Origin: Chrysoperla carnea
Lineage: Eukaryota > Arthropoda > Insecta > Neuroptera > Chrysopidae
Direction: 5' to 3'
Assembly (NCBI RefSeq): GCF_905475395.1
Contig: NC_058342.1
Coordinates: 23,284,640 to 23,348,639 of the forward strand
Length of the DNA stretch: 64,000 nucleotides
Shown here piece by piece: positions 32,061 to 43,990 of the stretch (its first letter is position 1; every line of letters begins with the position of its first letter). The notes beneath the pieces are model-generated. The model saw only the letters and a list, made by a program, of their open reading frames with translations, had not been told where the DNA came from and searched no databases. A program made the translations under genes and the position numbers.

Positions 32061-33289
32061 TTTTTTTTTTATATTCAAGTGCACCGGTTTTATCTCCCAC
32101 CACCCCCTTAGACCCGGGGCTGCATCTGAGAATTAATTTATAGCCAGCTCAATACAAGAACTAATCGGGCAGAATCGAAAGAGTGCGAAATGTCAGCTTT
32201 TCGATTTTTGGAAAATAGATCTTAAAGAGAAAAAAACTTCCCACAAACAAACAAAATTTTAAGAATTGCTCTTTCGAATTAAGCCATTTTCATGCTCGTT
32301 TGAGACTTCTGCTATTTGGCAGAAGGGCTCAAACTTCAAATCAGCAAAATATCGTGTCACATCTTGTACATTAATATTTTTTTTGCAATATAAATGGTGC
32401 CCCCTGTATGAAATTGGCATTGATTCAATTGTTGCTTTTTCATTGTTACTTGCGTGCTACCGTCATTGAACGCATGTTTACTTAGAACAAATATTATACA
32501 ATAAATTTTATGCTGTTACAAAGTACAGCAGAACCAAATAACATGATTTCCATTTTGAGACGACTGGACAATTATATTCATTTACCTTATTAGGGTAAAC
32601 ATTGATAAGAAATGATTTTGTTTATATTTTTGTTAAATTTATAATTACTTAAACCATATAAATTAAATCAAGTTGGTTTATTTATTGTATTTGAGAAAAT
32701 AAAAATTGTTTGGCGTAAGTAAATCACCTGACGTTTATATGTAAAAATATTTTCATTTAAAATGATGGAACTTTAAACTTATGAAATACAGGATGCTTTT
32801 TTTAAGTTGGCATATGGTTGAAACTAGAAAAATAATTTAAATCGAGGAAAATGCTTCAAACGAAAATATTAGTTTAAAAGGGACACATCTTATACCGACA
32901 TCGAATTCGATCTAAGTTTTCAAATTTAATTAAAATCTCACTCTAATTCATAACTGACAAACATTAGATGAACACTTAAAATTAGAAAGTTGTTCTTTAT
33001 AAATATGCACAAATTTTTTGTTTGAAACATTTTTTTGTAAATCGAATAGTTTAGACATTAATCTAGCTTTTTGTACGTTTGTTCATTCAATTTGATAAAA
33101 AATGCTCTTGATCGAAAAACAAACAGCTTTAATTGGATTTATTGACGCTGGATTTGATTTATTTACTGTTTATTTAAAAACTTCCAGGCACACGCTTCTG
33201 TGTAACATCGCGCCCCTAGGATCGTGCCTTACGGATAATACACTTCTGCTCATTTTGATATAAAAGTTCGATAATTTACAGCCAAATAT
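32061..33289. other. No gene recognised
   Basis: AT-rich intergenic DNA. The 67-codon frame at 32266-32469 shows no family features. Confidence 0.4.
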
Positions 33290-33665
33290 TCATACTACGA
33301 AAAAAACTTTGGTATAGGTGTTCATAAAATCACCAAATTAGTTCTTTTCAGATTGATTTAGTCCAGATGGTTGTCTGCCTATCCGTCCGTGGACACGATA
33401 GCTCAAAATCGAAAACATATATTAAGCTGAAATTTTTACAGCGTGCTCAGGAATAAAAAAAAAGTTTGAGGTCGTAAATGAGTAACATAAGTAAATTGGG
33501 TCTTGGGTCCGTAGGACTGATCTTATAAACCATAGATAGTTAGACGTAGAACAAAAGTTTAAATGTAAAAAGTGATCTTTATAAACAAATAAACAACTTT
33601 TATTTGAAACGTTTTTTCGTAAACATCACTGTTTACCAGTTAGGGTGTAAAGTAGGACAAAACTT
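33290..33665 (+). repeat. Interspersed repeat family A
   Basis: Carries GGTATAGGTGTTCATAAAAT, CGTCCGTGGACACGATAGCT, TTGGGTCTTGGGTCCGTAGG and AACATCACTGTTTACCAGTT in family order. Confidence 0.8.
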
Positions 33666-34869
33666 TGGTAATGGGTGCAAGTGTAAGATAGACATACGAA
33701 TTGTCTAACGTATATGTTGTACACGCACATGAACAGTGTTATAGCAAAATGAGTCGACACGGCCGTTGTATAACGGCATAAGAAATGGGTAACAACGTAT
33801 TTTATATTATTCTATGCAAAGGAAAGCGTCACGGATCGATTAAAAATTTTCGAAAATCAAAACAAAATCTTGCGGCTGCCATAATTGTGGTTTTATAAAC
33901 TTTTTTAATTTATTAAAAATATAATAATAACAAAGAACTAGCTCGGCCCGTGAGGAATTCCGCTCCCGTAGTTACCGTAACCTGTGGCTACCCTGTACCC
34001 GTGGCTAAAAACAAAAACCAACAAATTTCGTTGAAAAGTGGTGAAAAAAATTGAAAGTCCTTAAATTATTATTAGAAGAACATGTATTAAAAATAGTATT
34101 ATATGTCTAGAGTATTAGGAGAGCATTTGTAAAAACTAACATGTTTGCCTAATAATCTTATTATTTAATATTATATTTGTTCGTTCAAATTATTTGTCTA
34201 GCCTGTTCTTTCCTAAGCGGTACATTTTTAGACCGTGAATATATTTTTCGTTAAACCTAGACATAATAAGCTTAAAAAAAGGCGAGTGAATCATGGAATT
34301 TCATAAAGGAAAAAGGCATAAGCGTGGGACAGAAAAAAACTTGCTAGAGTAATAATATATAAGATAAGATGCTGGCATTCCACAGGATATTTGAACAGTT
34401 CTATACAGGATATTTGAACAGTTAACTCAGTCAATTGTTTGTTTTCATTTGTTTTAAAAAAAATTCACTTTATTATGCTTAATATTTTTTTATTATATTA
34501 ATTATTGAAAATTAATTACGTCAAGTGAATATAATTAAATAATTAATTTCTTTTGTTTAATATAAAATAATGTATTTAATTTTCTCTCATAAAATATTAA
34601 ATTAATATTAATATAAAATAAAAACTGTTTAATTTGTATAAATATTTGTTGTATAAGGTTGTAAAATGAATTAATTTATTTTTAAGGTTAATAAAAAGAT
34701 TATTACTGTTCAATATTTATAATTGTTAGAATTATTTGATATTTAATATTCACTTCGATATAATTTATTATTGCGATTCGAAGAATTCATACAATAAAAG
34801 TTTGACCATTCTTTTTAGTACCTAATCCTTATCGAGTTTGGAATCAATATTTTATTTCAAGGTCTAAAT

Positions 34870-35152
34870 CAGGCATGGGCGAGTTATTTTAAGTCGTAGT
34901 CACCATTGTTATAGCTTTATTGTGTGTCTGTTTATCCAAGTCCTCACTGCTCATAGAGGAGAAAGCGAGACGGGTATACGACTCTACTACCTATCTCAGT
35001 TTCTCTAATAGTAATGAGATAGGTAGAAAAAAATTGTATCTCTCTGTCTTACTCGTATTTTTGGTTGTCACTGGTTAGGTTATCACTGTCTTACTCGTAT
35101 GTTAGTTACAGAAGTCTGAGGGACTTCTGTAAGCCACGTTTGCCCATGCCTG
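34870..35152. mobile_element. hAT-type miniature element, copy 2 (283 bases, inverted)
   Basis: Inverted relative to 27140-27443 and about as long. Ends CAGGCATGGGC..GCCCATGCCTG. Flanks GTCTAAAT and GTCTAAAC form an 8-base duplication with one change. Confidence 0.9.
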
Positions 35153-35454
35153 GTCTAAACTAGAATCTTTTATTTGGGATCAATAAGTTCCTTTATGGAA
35201 GATGGCAAAATTATGGATCAATAAGTTCTTTTATGGAAGATGACAAAATTATGAATTGTAGGTAGATACAGGTAAAAATATAGGAGATAAATGCGAAAAT
35301 TTATTTTAATTTTAAAACAAGTGAAAACAAACAATTGACTGAGTTAATTGTTGAAATACCATGCATAGTCAGTGTTGATTTCTTTATCACATTACACATA
35401 CAAACATGTGACAGATACATAACTGATAATCAAGTATAGTACATATTATAAAAT

Positions 35455-35835
35455 TTCCGCCTAATTGACGCCTTAACGGGTAAACAGTGATGTTTACGGA
35501 AAAATGTTTCAAACAAAAGTTGTTTAATTTTTTACATTTAAACTTTTGTTCTATCTCTAACGGTTTACAATATGGGTCCTACGGACCCAAGACCCAATTG
35601 ACCTATGATGCTCATTTACGAACTTGACCTCAATTTTTACGTCCTGAGTACGCTGTAAAAATTTCGAAATCTTTTTTCGTTTTTGAATTATCGTGTCCAC
35701 AGACCGACGGACGGACAATCAGAAATGGACTAATTAGGGGATTTTATGAACACCTATGACAAAATTTTTTTCCTAGCATCATTATTTTTAAGCGTTACAA
35801 ACTTGGGACTAAACTTAATATACTATGATATATTT
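35455..35835 (-). repeat. Interspersed repeat family A, inverted
   Basis: Reads GTAAACAGTGATGTTTACGG, TACGGACCCAAGACCCAATT, ATTATCGTGTCCACAGAC and TTTTTAAGCGTTACAAACTT, the reverse complement of the family order. Confidence 0.8.
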
Positions 35836-35852
35836 CATATATACATGGTATA

Positions 35853-36394
35853 ATTAGACCTATTTTACCATTAATTTACCTGAAAACAGGCGTGGATCTA
35901 GAGTTAAATTTTGTGGGGTCACAGATACAGGAATCCCGATCTATATTGGTGAGAATCGTGGAATTTTTTTGTCTTTTGGTGTGGGGGCTTTAGTTTAAAA
36001 ATTTTTTTTTCTACTATTGTCCATTGGGTCTTGTAAATCGTAATGCAAGAAGAAGAACAACAGTTTAAATGTAATATTGCTTTATATAAAAAAAGTAAAC
36101 AATTTTTGTTTGAAACTTTTTTTCGTAAATAACTTCATTTTCCCGTGAGAGTCTAAATTAGGGTCAACAATTTAGTTCCTTTTTTCTCCACAACTATAAA
36201 AAATGGTGAGTTTAAAATTTGTAGGTATACCTTGATTGATTCTAATTTCATACTAAACTCATCCGATAACTGAAATTTTGAATTCAATATAATTTTACTT
36301 TTTTTTCAAGCAAGTGAGTTTTTTGAACCATTTTTGTGAATCTCTAGAGGGGGGCAGCTTCTCCTACTTGCTTCTCTTGGCGACGCTCATGTTT
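35853..36394 (+). repeat. Interspersed repeat family B
   Basis: GGCGTGGATCTAGAGTTAAA at 35889 to TTGGCGACGCTCATGTTT, closely following the 16-kb copy. Confidence 0.75.
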
Positions 36395-36849
36395 TAGCGT
36401 TTTACTTTTTGTGGGAATTATTTTTGAAATTCGGTATAAAAATTTTTATAAAAAACTAACTTACCGTGTCAGGTAGAAAAAACAATGACGATTTGAGTCA
36501 AGACCGTTTAAGCTGAGTCACAATCGCGCCACAATATTTGAAAAGATGAAAAGTTACAAAAAAAATTCGAAGATTTACTAAAAAACGTATAAGATGAAAT
36601 ATTTTGAATATTTAATTTCACTCAAATATAAAATACAATTGATTATACCAAAAATGGAAAGATATTATCGATTGAATTCCGTGAGAATAATATTTTAAAT
36701 TAAATGTAACTGAAGTATTTCAAATAATATTTTAAAATTATTATTTATTGAAAATTAATTCCCGGAATATAAATTCAAAATAAACAGCGATTTTAATTTG
36801 CTAATCAGTTTTTCAACATTTTTATACCTTGTGTATATGAAATTTATAT

Positions 36850-37260
36850 CATGGTATACTAATTTTAGTAAAAATTTGTTAGAAATATTGATAACACAAT
36901 TTTGTTATAGGTGTTCATAAAATAACTTAATTTGTTCATTTCCGTGTATGTGTCCGTGAACACGATTATTCGAAAACGAAAAAAAGGTATCAAGCTGAAA
37001 TTTGAAGCGTGTTCAGGACGTAGAAATTGTGTTTGAGTTCTTAAATGAGCAAGATAGGTCAACTGAGTCTTGGGTTCGTAGGTCCAATCTTGTAAATCGT
37101 TAGAGATAGAACAAAAGTTTCAGTATAAAAAATGTTTCTTAGAAAAAATAAACAACTTTTTTTTGAAACATCTTTTCTTAAACATCATTGTTTACCCGTG
37201 AGGGTGCAAATTAGGACAAAATTTTGGTGTCAATTTTCTCCAAAACTATAAAAGACAGGC
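36850..37260 (+). repeat. Interspersed repeat family A
   Basis: TTATAGGTGTTCATAAAATA, GTGTCCGTGAACACGATTAT, AAGCTGAAATTTGAAGCGTG and AACATCATTGTTTACCCGTG in family order, with small deletions. Confidence 0.75.
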
Positions 37261-37524
37261 AGTTGAAAATTTGCTCGCAACTTTAACTAGTGGTCTTATG
37301 AAAGTGTTTTGAAAAACGAAAAAAAAATTTAGAAAATACGTTCAAAGTTCGAATATTTTCGAAATTTTTCACAAATGGCGACCGAAAGGCTACGATAATT
37401 ATGTTGGTTATTTAAACTTTGCTAATGTATTTAAAATAATGCAATCACTGACATTCAACACTTTCTATACAGGGTATTCCAACAATTAACTCAGTCAATT
37501 GTTTGTTTTCACTTTTTGATTATA

Positions 37525-38766
37525 CAGTCAAAATCTCCTATAACGACATCGTTCATGGCAGCGAAAGGGTGCAAGGGGAAGGCACCTACTCCACCTTGGA
37601 CAACCTTTATGTTTCTGCGTCTAAATATTGTTGTACAGTAGAACCTCGATAAAGTAAAAATTTTCATAAATTAATAAATTTTTTTGTTAACTTCGTCATC
37701 ATCAAAGTTGAAAATAAGGTACAAATAATTTCAACTCTAAATTTAAAATTTCTTTTCTGCTTGTACTACCTTAACTTTTTTAGTGGTTATAGGTACGTAT
37801 ATTAATTGTTATTTTGCTGTATTTTAGCCTAATTTTTTAGCCTACAGATCTATTTCTAAACATAATGGGTCATCCTATATTTAACATTTGGATGGAAAGT
37901 TTTGTTAAATATACATATGATGGAATAATTATGTTTTAGTGGCAGATGTTACTAGCAACTAATATGGGGAATATTTCATTAAAAATCACCCTTCTCCGAA
38001 GAAAAATGAAAGCTCGTTCGCAAAAAGATAAGCTGAAACATCAAGGTCGGTTTCGGTTTATTTAATTATGATATCATTCATGAACGCGTTATATATAATC
38101 TAAGGAATTTTTACAGTTCAAATTTGCGCGCAGAATACGTTTTAATGTTTTCGATAAGTAACAGAGTTAGAAGCCTGGTGATAATATTAAACAGTTAATT
38201 AAGGAAGTATACGGTAAATTTGTGTTGAATTTTTTCTAATCTACGTTTGAGACTTCGTTCTGTCTATTAAAAACTTTTTCTTGGAAGCTCAAGTTTGCCG
38301 CTTTATTAAAAGTTTTATAAATTCTCGATTTCCGGAGTTATTGAACAAGAATACTTATAAGACGACATATGTTTTTACAAAACTTTAATTTATTATATCT
38401 TGTGAACTATGCGGTAAAAAGATTTGATTTGAAAAGTATTATCTCTCGAATAAATATTTTAAAAAATGTGGGGTATAAGTTTCAAGTCGATTCTCTGGAC
38501 GGTTTACGAGAAATTAATTATTAAAAAGACTGATGTTAACTAAATTGTAGTAACAAATTTGAATTTTCAGTTAACCTTATAGTTAAGAAGGCTTCTCTGT
38601 TTCAAAATGTAGTGAATACTTTGGTTGGATGTTATAGACGACTTAGGCTAATGATAATTGGTCACTATAACCGATATGTCGTTTTATCAGACTTTTTTAA
38701 GACTGAACCTATATTGACATATATGTAAATACATTTGGTTTCAATCTGGACCAAGCTAATTTTTGG
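37525..38766. mobile_element. pogo-like miniature element, interrupted by repeat C
   Basis: Left end TA|CAGTCAAAATCTCCTATA; family core CGAAGAAAAATGAAAGCTCG at about 37997; right-hand part CTATAACCGATATGTCGTTT at about 38665. The 424-base repeat C sits inside (38059-38482), i.e. a nested insertion. The true right tip is eroded. Confidence 0.55.
38059..38482. repeat. Dispersed repeat C, intergenic copy
   Basis: Near-identical partner of 23201-23622. The homology to that intron may continue past 38482 in the shared GGTTTACGAGAAATTAATTA phrase, which in the intron lies on the other side. Confidence 0.85.
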
Positions 38767-39289
38767 CTTGGAAAAATTAGCTAATTAAAAATATTTTGAT
38801 TGCGTGATTATTGAATGATATTTGAGAGTGAAAATATTACAGCAGAGAAATAATGTAAATAATAAAATTCATTTTACCTTATTTCACCATATTTCTATCA
38901 CTAGTTTTTTTAATTTACTGAGTACGACTTATATTAAACTAACTTAAATAAAAATATTAGAATGGTAAGTAAATTATAGTGATTCCTTACACAACGACGT
39001 ATGCTCGAAAAATTTTCATTCTCTTTATGATTAAATAACTCGAAAATGATAAGATTTTTGACCATAGACCAAAGTTTTTTGATGAAGTACGATTTATTTG
39101 TTTTTATTTAGTGAGTTTCTTAAAAGGCCACCTTATATTTTGAATTGTTTAATTTTGCATTGTATATTTTTAATTGTTTATATTCGAAAATCAAATTATT
39201 GATAAATTATAATCAAATTATTGTTAAATTATAGCTTCCTTTCATTCTATTTTCATACTCTGTACATATGGAATATATATCAAGGTAAA

Positions 39290-39545
39290 CTAATTTTAGT
39301 CCCAAGTTTGTAACGCTTAAATATATTGATGCTACGAACAAAATTTTTGTAGATGTTATAAAAATCACCTAATCAGTCCATTTCCATATATCTGGCGGCC
39401 CTTCTGTTAGTCTGCCCTTTTACCCGTCTGTAAACACGATGACCCAAAAACGAAAAGAGATATCAAACTGAAATTTTTAAAGCGTGCTCAAGACGTAAAA
39501 AGTGAGTTTCAGTTCGTAAATATGCAACAAGCTCAATTGGGTGGG
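39290..39545 (+). repeat. Interspersed repeat family A, truncated
   Basis: GTAACGCTTAAATATATTGA to CAACAAGCTCAATTGGGTGG; breaks off at a junction with an inverted family B copy. Confidence 0.7.
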
Positions 39546-40025
39546 CTCAAAGAACCCACTTGCTTAAAAAAAGTAAAATTCTACTGAATTCAAAATTTCC
39601 GTTATCGGATGGGTTTAGTATGAAATTGGAATCAATCAAGCTACCTATAAATTTTCAACTAACCATCTTTTATAGTTTTTGAGAAAAAGGGAACAAAATT
39701 GTTAACCCTAATTTAGATTCTCACAGGAAAACAAAATTATTTACGAAAAAAATGTTTCAAACAAAAGTTGTTGTTTGAAATGGACGAATAATGTTAATTT
39801 TTTGAATACCTATATCAGAATTTTGTATGTAGCATCAATGGGTTTTATATGGAAGCGTTACAAACTTGGGATTAAACTTAATATACTTAATAAGGGTAAA
39901 AAAACTAAATAAAAAGAAATTTTTAGGTAAGGCCTTCACACAAAATCACAAAAAAAGTCCACGGTTCTAACCAGTATAAATCTAGATTTCAGTGTCTTTG
40001 ACCTCCCAAAATTTAACTCTAGTGT
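39546..40025 (-). repeat. Interspersed repeat family B, inverted
   Basis: Reverse complement of the 16-kb copy: CTATAAATTTTCAACTAACC, TTTATAGTTTTTGAGAAAAA, and near the end CCAAAATTTAACTCTAG. Confidence 0.7.
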
Positions 40026-40994
40026 TGGTTTCTTATACTTTTCTAATTTATTAAAAATAATGCAAACACTGACATTCAAAAATTTCTATACATAGTATTT
40101 AAACCATTAACTCAATTGTTTTTTTCACTTGTTTAAATTTATAGTCCGTTTAAAAATACTCACAATTTAATAATGTATTAATATATTTAAAAAATCAATA
40201 ATCCAATTGCAAAAAAAATATAAACAAAAGTTGAACTTTCATTTATTCTCTTAAACTTTGAGGTAACATTTTTCCATATAAAACCTCATTAGAAAAGTTT
40301 CAATAACACATAAGTATTTTGTAATGATATGATTTCGAGAAAACAATCAACCCATCAAATCAATCATAACTATTCAGTTCAGACAACTTAATAGCATTCA
40401 TGTCTCACAAGGTTGCATAATTATTTTAAAACTTGAATCAGATTTTGCATAAAATGAATTTTTTTCCCGCATACTTACAATATATAAGTGATTTTTTTAT
40501 AATTCTTTGATTTACACTTGAATAATTCATAAATAAAACTTTAAACACGAACAGCAAAAAGGCGCCGAACACCTAAACCTAATGAATTTTTTTAATCGTC
40601 GACGGAGGAGTCTGATTATGAATAAATCATCATATATTGTGTAAAAGGGCACTGCCAAACAGAGTAGTTCTTAAAAGCTGCAGGTGTAGATAACAAATAA
40701 ATATTATGAAAAAAATTTACGAGCAAATAAAGTTGGAAAAATTAGGACCAGAGGTGAAAAACAAAGGGATCCGTTGTTCCCAAAATTTAATTTAACGCTA
40801 TAATCGAAAGCTTGTGTTGTTTTCCTGTGAAATGGGACTTTTAAAACAATAGAAAATGCCTTTTGCAGTTCCTATGTTGTAGCGAGATTCTTCCAATCAT
40901 GTAAATGATAGATAGAGCGATAAGTGTCTCCGTATACTCAAGAAGAATGAGAATAAAATAAAATATCTTTGCCATCAGCGTCGCGACTCATATA

Positions 40995-41222
40995 ATGTCG
41001 CTCAAAATCCATTTTCTACACTCTCATTTCGACTTTTTTCCACATAATCTTGGTGCGTTGAGTGATGAACAAGGAGAGAGGTTTCATTCAGATGTGCGAA
41101 GAATAGAAATAAGATACCAAACACAGTGGGATCCACCTATGATGGCAGATTTTTGTGGGTTCTTCAAAAACAAAGATTCAACGTCACACAAAAGGCAAAA
41201 GAAAAGTTGCTATTCAAATTAG
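40995..41222 (+). pseudogene. Remnant of a dispersed arthropod protein (MSLKIHFLHSH type)
   Basis: A 75-codon frame: MSLKIHFLHSHFDFFPHNLG, ALSDEQGERFHSDVRRIEIR, YQTQWDPPMMADFCGFF. This block is one I know from many uncharacterised, multi-copy arthropod proteins where it stands near the C-terminus of a longer chain. Upstream frames are closed by stops, so only the tail survives. Function unknown; its copy number suggests a mobile-element origin, which is inference. Confidence 0.55.
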
Positions 41223-42800
41223 ACCTGTTTCTTTTAGCTCAAAATAGTCGCTAATAGTAGAAAATTTAAAATTAATGTCATTATGTTAAAATTTGTAATG
41301 CTTTTAATTTATACAAATTGATTAATCGATGTTTTTTGTCCTTTTTTCAATTTTTTTACGGATCGCTGTATCTGTAAATTTAGGCCTGTTACAATAAATT
41401 TACTTTCAGTTTTTAATTATGTCGGGCAATTGTAATTCAAAACAAGTAAAATTTTGTCAGTTGTTTAAAAAAGTTGAAAAAGACCTCGCACAAGTTATAT
41501 GTAATCTGCATTTCGGTCAAACTTTTTCAAATTTTGGGGGATGATAGTTCAAGTCATTCTGAATAAAAGTTCCCACGGTCACAAGTCATGAAAATGACAG
41601 GATTTCAAGTTACCGCTAAATTAAAATTGGAAAATGTACTCATTTATATAAAAAAAAATATTGTAATTTATCTGTCAAAAGTCATGTAGCTGAAAATATT
41701 GATTTTAACAATTCATATTATTGATCCACTGAACATTTAACACTGCTTCTTCTTTGAATTTCGTTACATATTCTTCAAAAAAACAAGAATTAAAAAACAA
41801 CACCCTTACATTAAAAAACACACGTATGCATGTAGTTATACATATCTGTATGTGTATTTGCCTATACACACATAGGCATATATTATACAAATAAGTATAT
41901 TTTCCAACTTTAATTTAGCTATAACATGAAATCCTGTCATTTTCATGACTTGTGACTAAGGGAACTTTTCTTTAGAATGACTTAAACTATCATTTGCCAA
42001 AATTTGAAAAAGTTTGACCGAAATGTAGTTTACACCTAATTTGTGCGAGGTTCTTTGATCCCATGTGCTATGTGACTTCTACGAAAGAAAAAATGGAAAA
42101 ACCTGCCAAGTATTTGTGTGTAAACTTTAATCCGTGGGAATCTATATTTTTGGAACTTTTTTTATACGAAATTTTCAAGTGCATTTGCTAGCACTTGACT
42201 CTATGCAAGGCAGGAGTACAATGGAAAGAGAGACTTGGGTAAAGCAAATTACGATTGTATATCCTTTGTACATTTTCCTTATACACAAATAAAACTTATA
42301 AACAAAGTGTAAACAAAAATATGGTAGCGTGCCAAAAATGCAATTACGCTCATTAAAAATTCAAAAGCATGTCAATGTGAAGGAACAAATATAAAATTTA
42401 CTTTACTAACCTTACTACAATAAAACTAACAATGCACCCTATAACGCACGATAAACTTATTCCAGTTGATGCACCGATTTAGATGATATCACATACATGC
42501 ATGTAAAAACAGTTCTTTCTTAAATGATTGTCGAACGATAAAGATCGATAGAACACTTTGTGAAAAACAATAATGAAACAATAAAAAGTTAAAAACGATT
42601 GATTGCTTATACTAAAATGATAATGTGAATCTTGCCAGCATATTTATTTTTGTATTATTGCATTTCAATCGTAATAATTATCTTGTCAGCGGTACTAAAA
42701 CATTTTTTTAATTAATTTTTGTTGTCATTCTATTATACTAAATTCATTTTGTACTATACTTGAGTTATTTTACCGAGGCCCACATTTAAGATTCAAATAA

Positions 42801-43320
42801 ATAGGGTATTATATTATTTTTGAAAAAGTATCTACTTCAAAATGTTGAATAAAAAGTCACCAAAAATTTATTTCGGAAAAATACACACGCTTTCTTGCCA
42901 AAAACTTAAATTAAATTTTAAACATTTTTTAAACTATCAAAAACGTGGGCATCCAATTTGATGATGTAATATGGGTATCACTATATGAAATAACACATAT
43001 AAGTTTGACAGATATATTCATAGACAACTAATTATAATAAATATAAATATTTATTATCTATGGATATATTATACCAAGCTGTCTACACTGAACTAATTGA
43101 TGGTCTATGGCTCATACCGATATGACATCACAGAAACGCTTGCCCCCTTTATAGGTCACGTGATATACAGTTTAAAAATTACGATTTTTAATTTTAATAT
43201 TTTAAAACAAAAATGTGCTTTTATGACTCGAAATCAGAATATTTAAGTATATTTTTACATAAATTTTAACTTTTTTCAAACTTCATGTTTTATTTTTGAC
43301 TAACGATAATACTCTATTAT
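42801..43320 (-). mobile_element. TAATAGGGTATT-ended miniature element, copy 2 (inverted)
   Basis: Starts ATAGGGTATTATATTA and ends GACTAACGATAATACTCTATTA, the reverse complement layout of the 29-kb copy, with the shared TAGGTCACGTGATATACAGT inside. Confidence 0.8.
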
Positions 43321-43794
43321 ACTATTAGACTCGAAAACACACTTTAAAGTTCAAAAAGTTGGCCTCGATAAAATAACTCAAGTATAGACTACAACATATC
43401 TTGTTATATCTATAGTTTTTACTTCTCTCATTTAATGGTTTATTGAAACACTAACATACATAATTATTTTTACTCCTCGCGCTAATGCTATGTTGAAGCA
43501 TACGGTATATAACATGTACATTTATATGACCACTTTGAAGCATGAAGACTTGCATATGATTCAGTTGACATTTAATCCGAATGGATTAACAATTTTTGGA
43601 AGGGCAACTGATATGAACTAACTAATAATTGGTTGATATTAGGGCCCGCGTAAATTTAATCAAAAAACATGATACAACTGTAATACTGAATAGGGGAATA
43701 CGTTTAGCCAATAATGGCATTTTAGATTCTTAAATAATCTGGCCACCACTTAATTGGTTCAGTTTTTAAACCTTGTATATATGTAATATATATA

Positions 43795-43990
43795 TCAAGT
43801 TATACTAAGCTTAGTCTCAAATTTGTAACGCCTAAAAATATTAATGCTACGAAAACAATTTTGGTATAGAGGTCTTCATAAAATCATCTAATTAGTCCAT
43901 ATCCGTTTGTCCGTCCGTCTGTGTTCGATCACGATAGCCGTATCTGTAGACTCGATAACTCAAAAACGAAATGAGATATTTTAGAACCTT
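43795..43990 (+). repeat. Interspersed repeat family A, truncated
   Basis: GTAACGCCTAAAAATATTAA, CCGTTTGTCCGTCCGTCTG and ACTCGATAACTCAAAAACGA, then unrelated sequence. Confidence 0.7.

Noticed and set aside
41705..41890. 61-codon minus-strand frame with ICLCVYRQIHIQICI wording
   Set aside because: Arises from TATGTGTAT-type near-repeats; no family resemblance.
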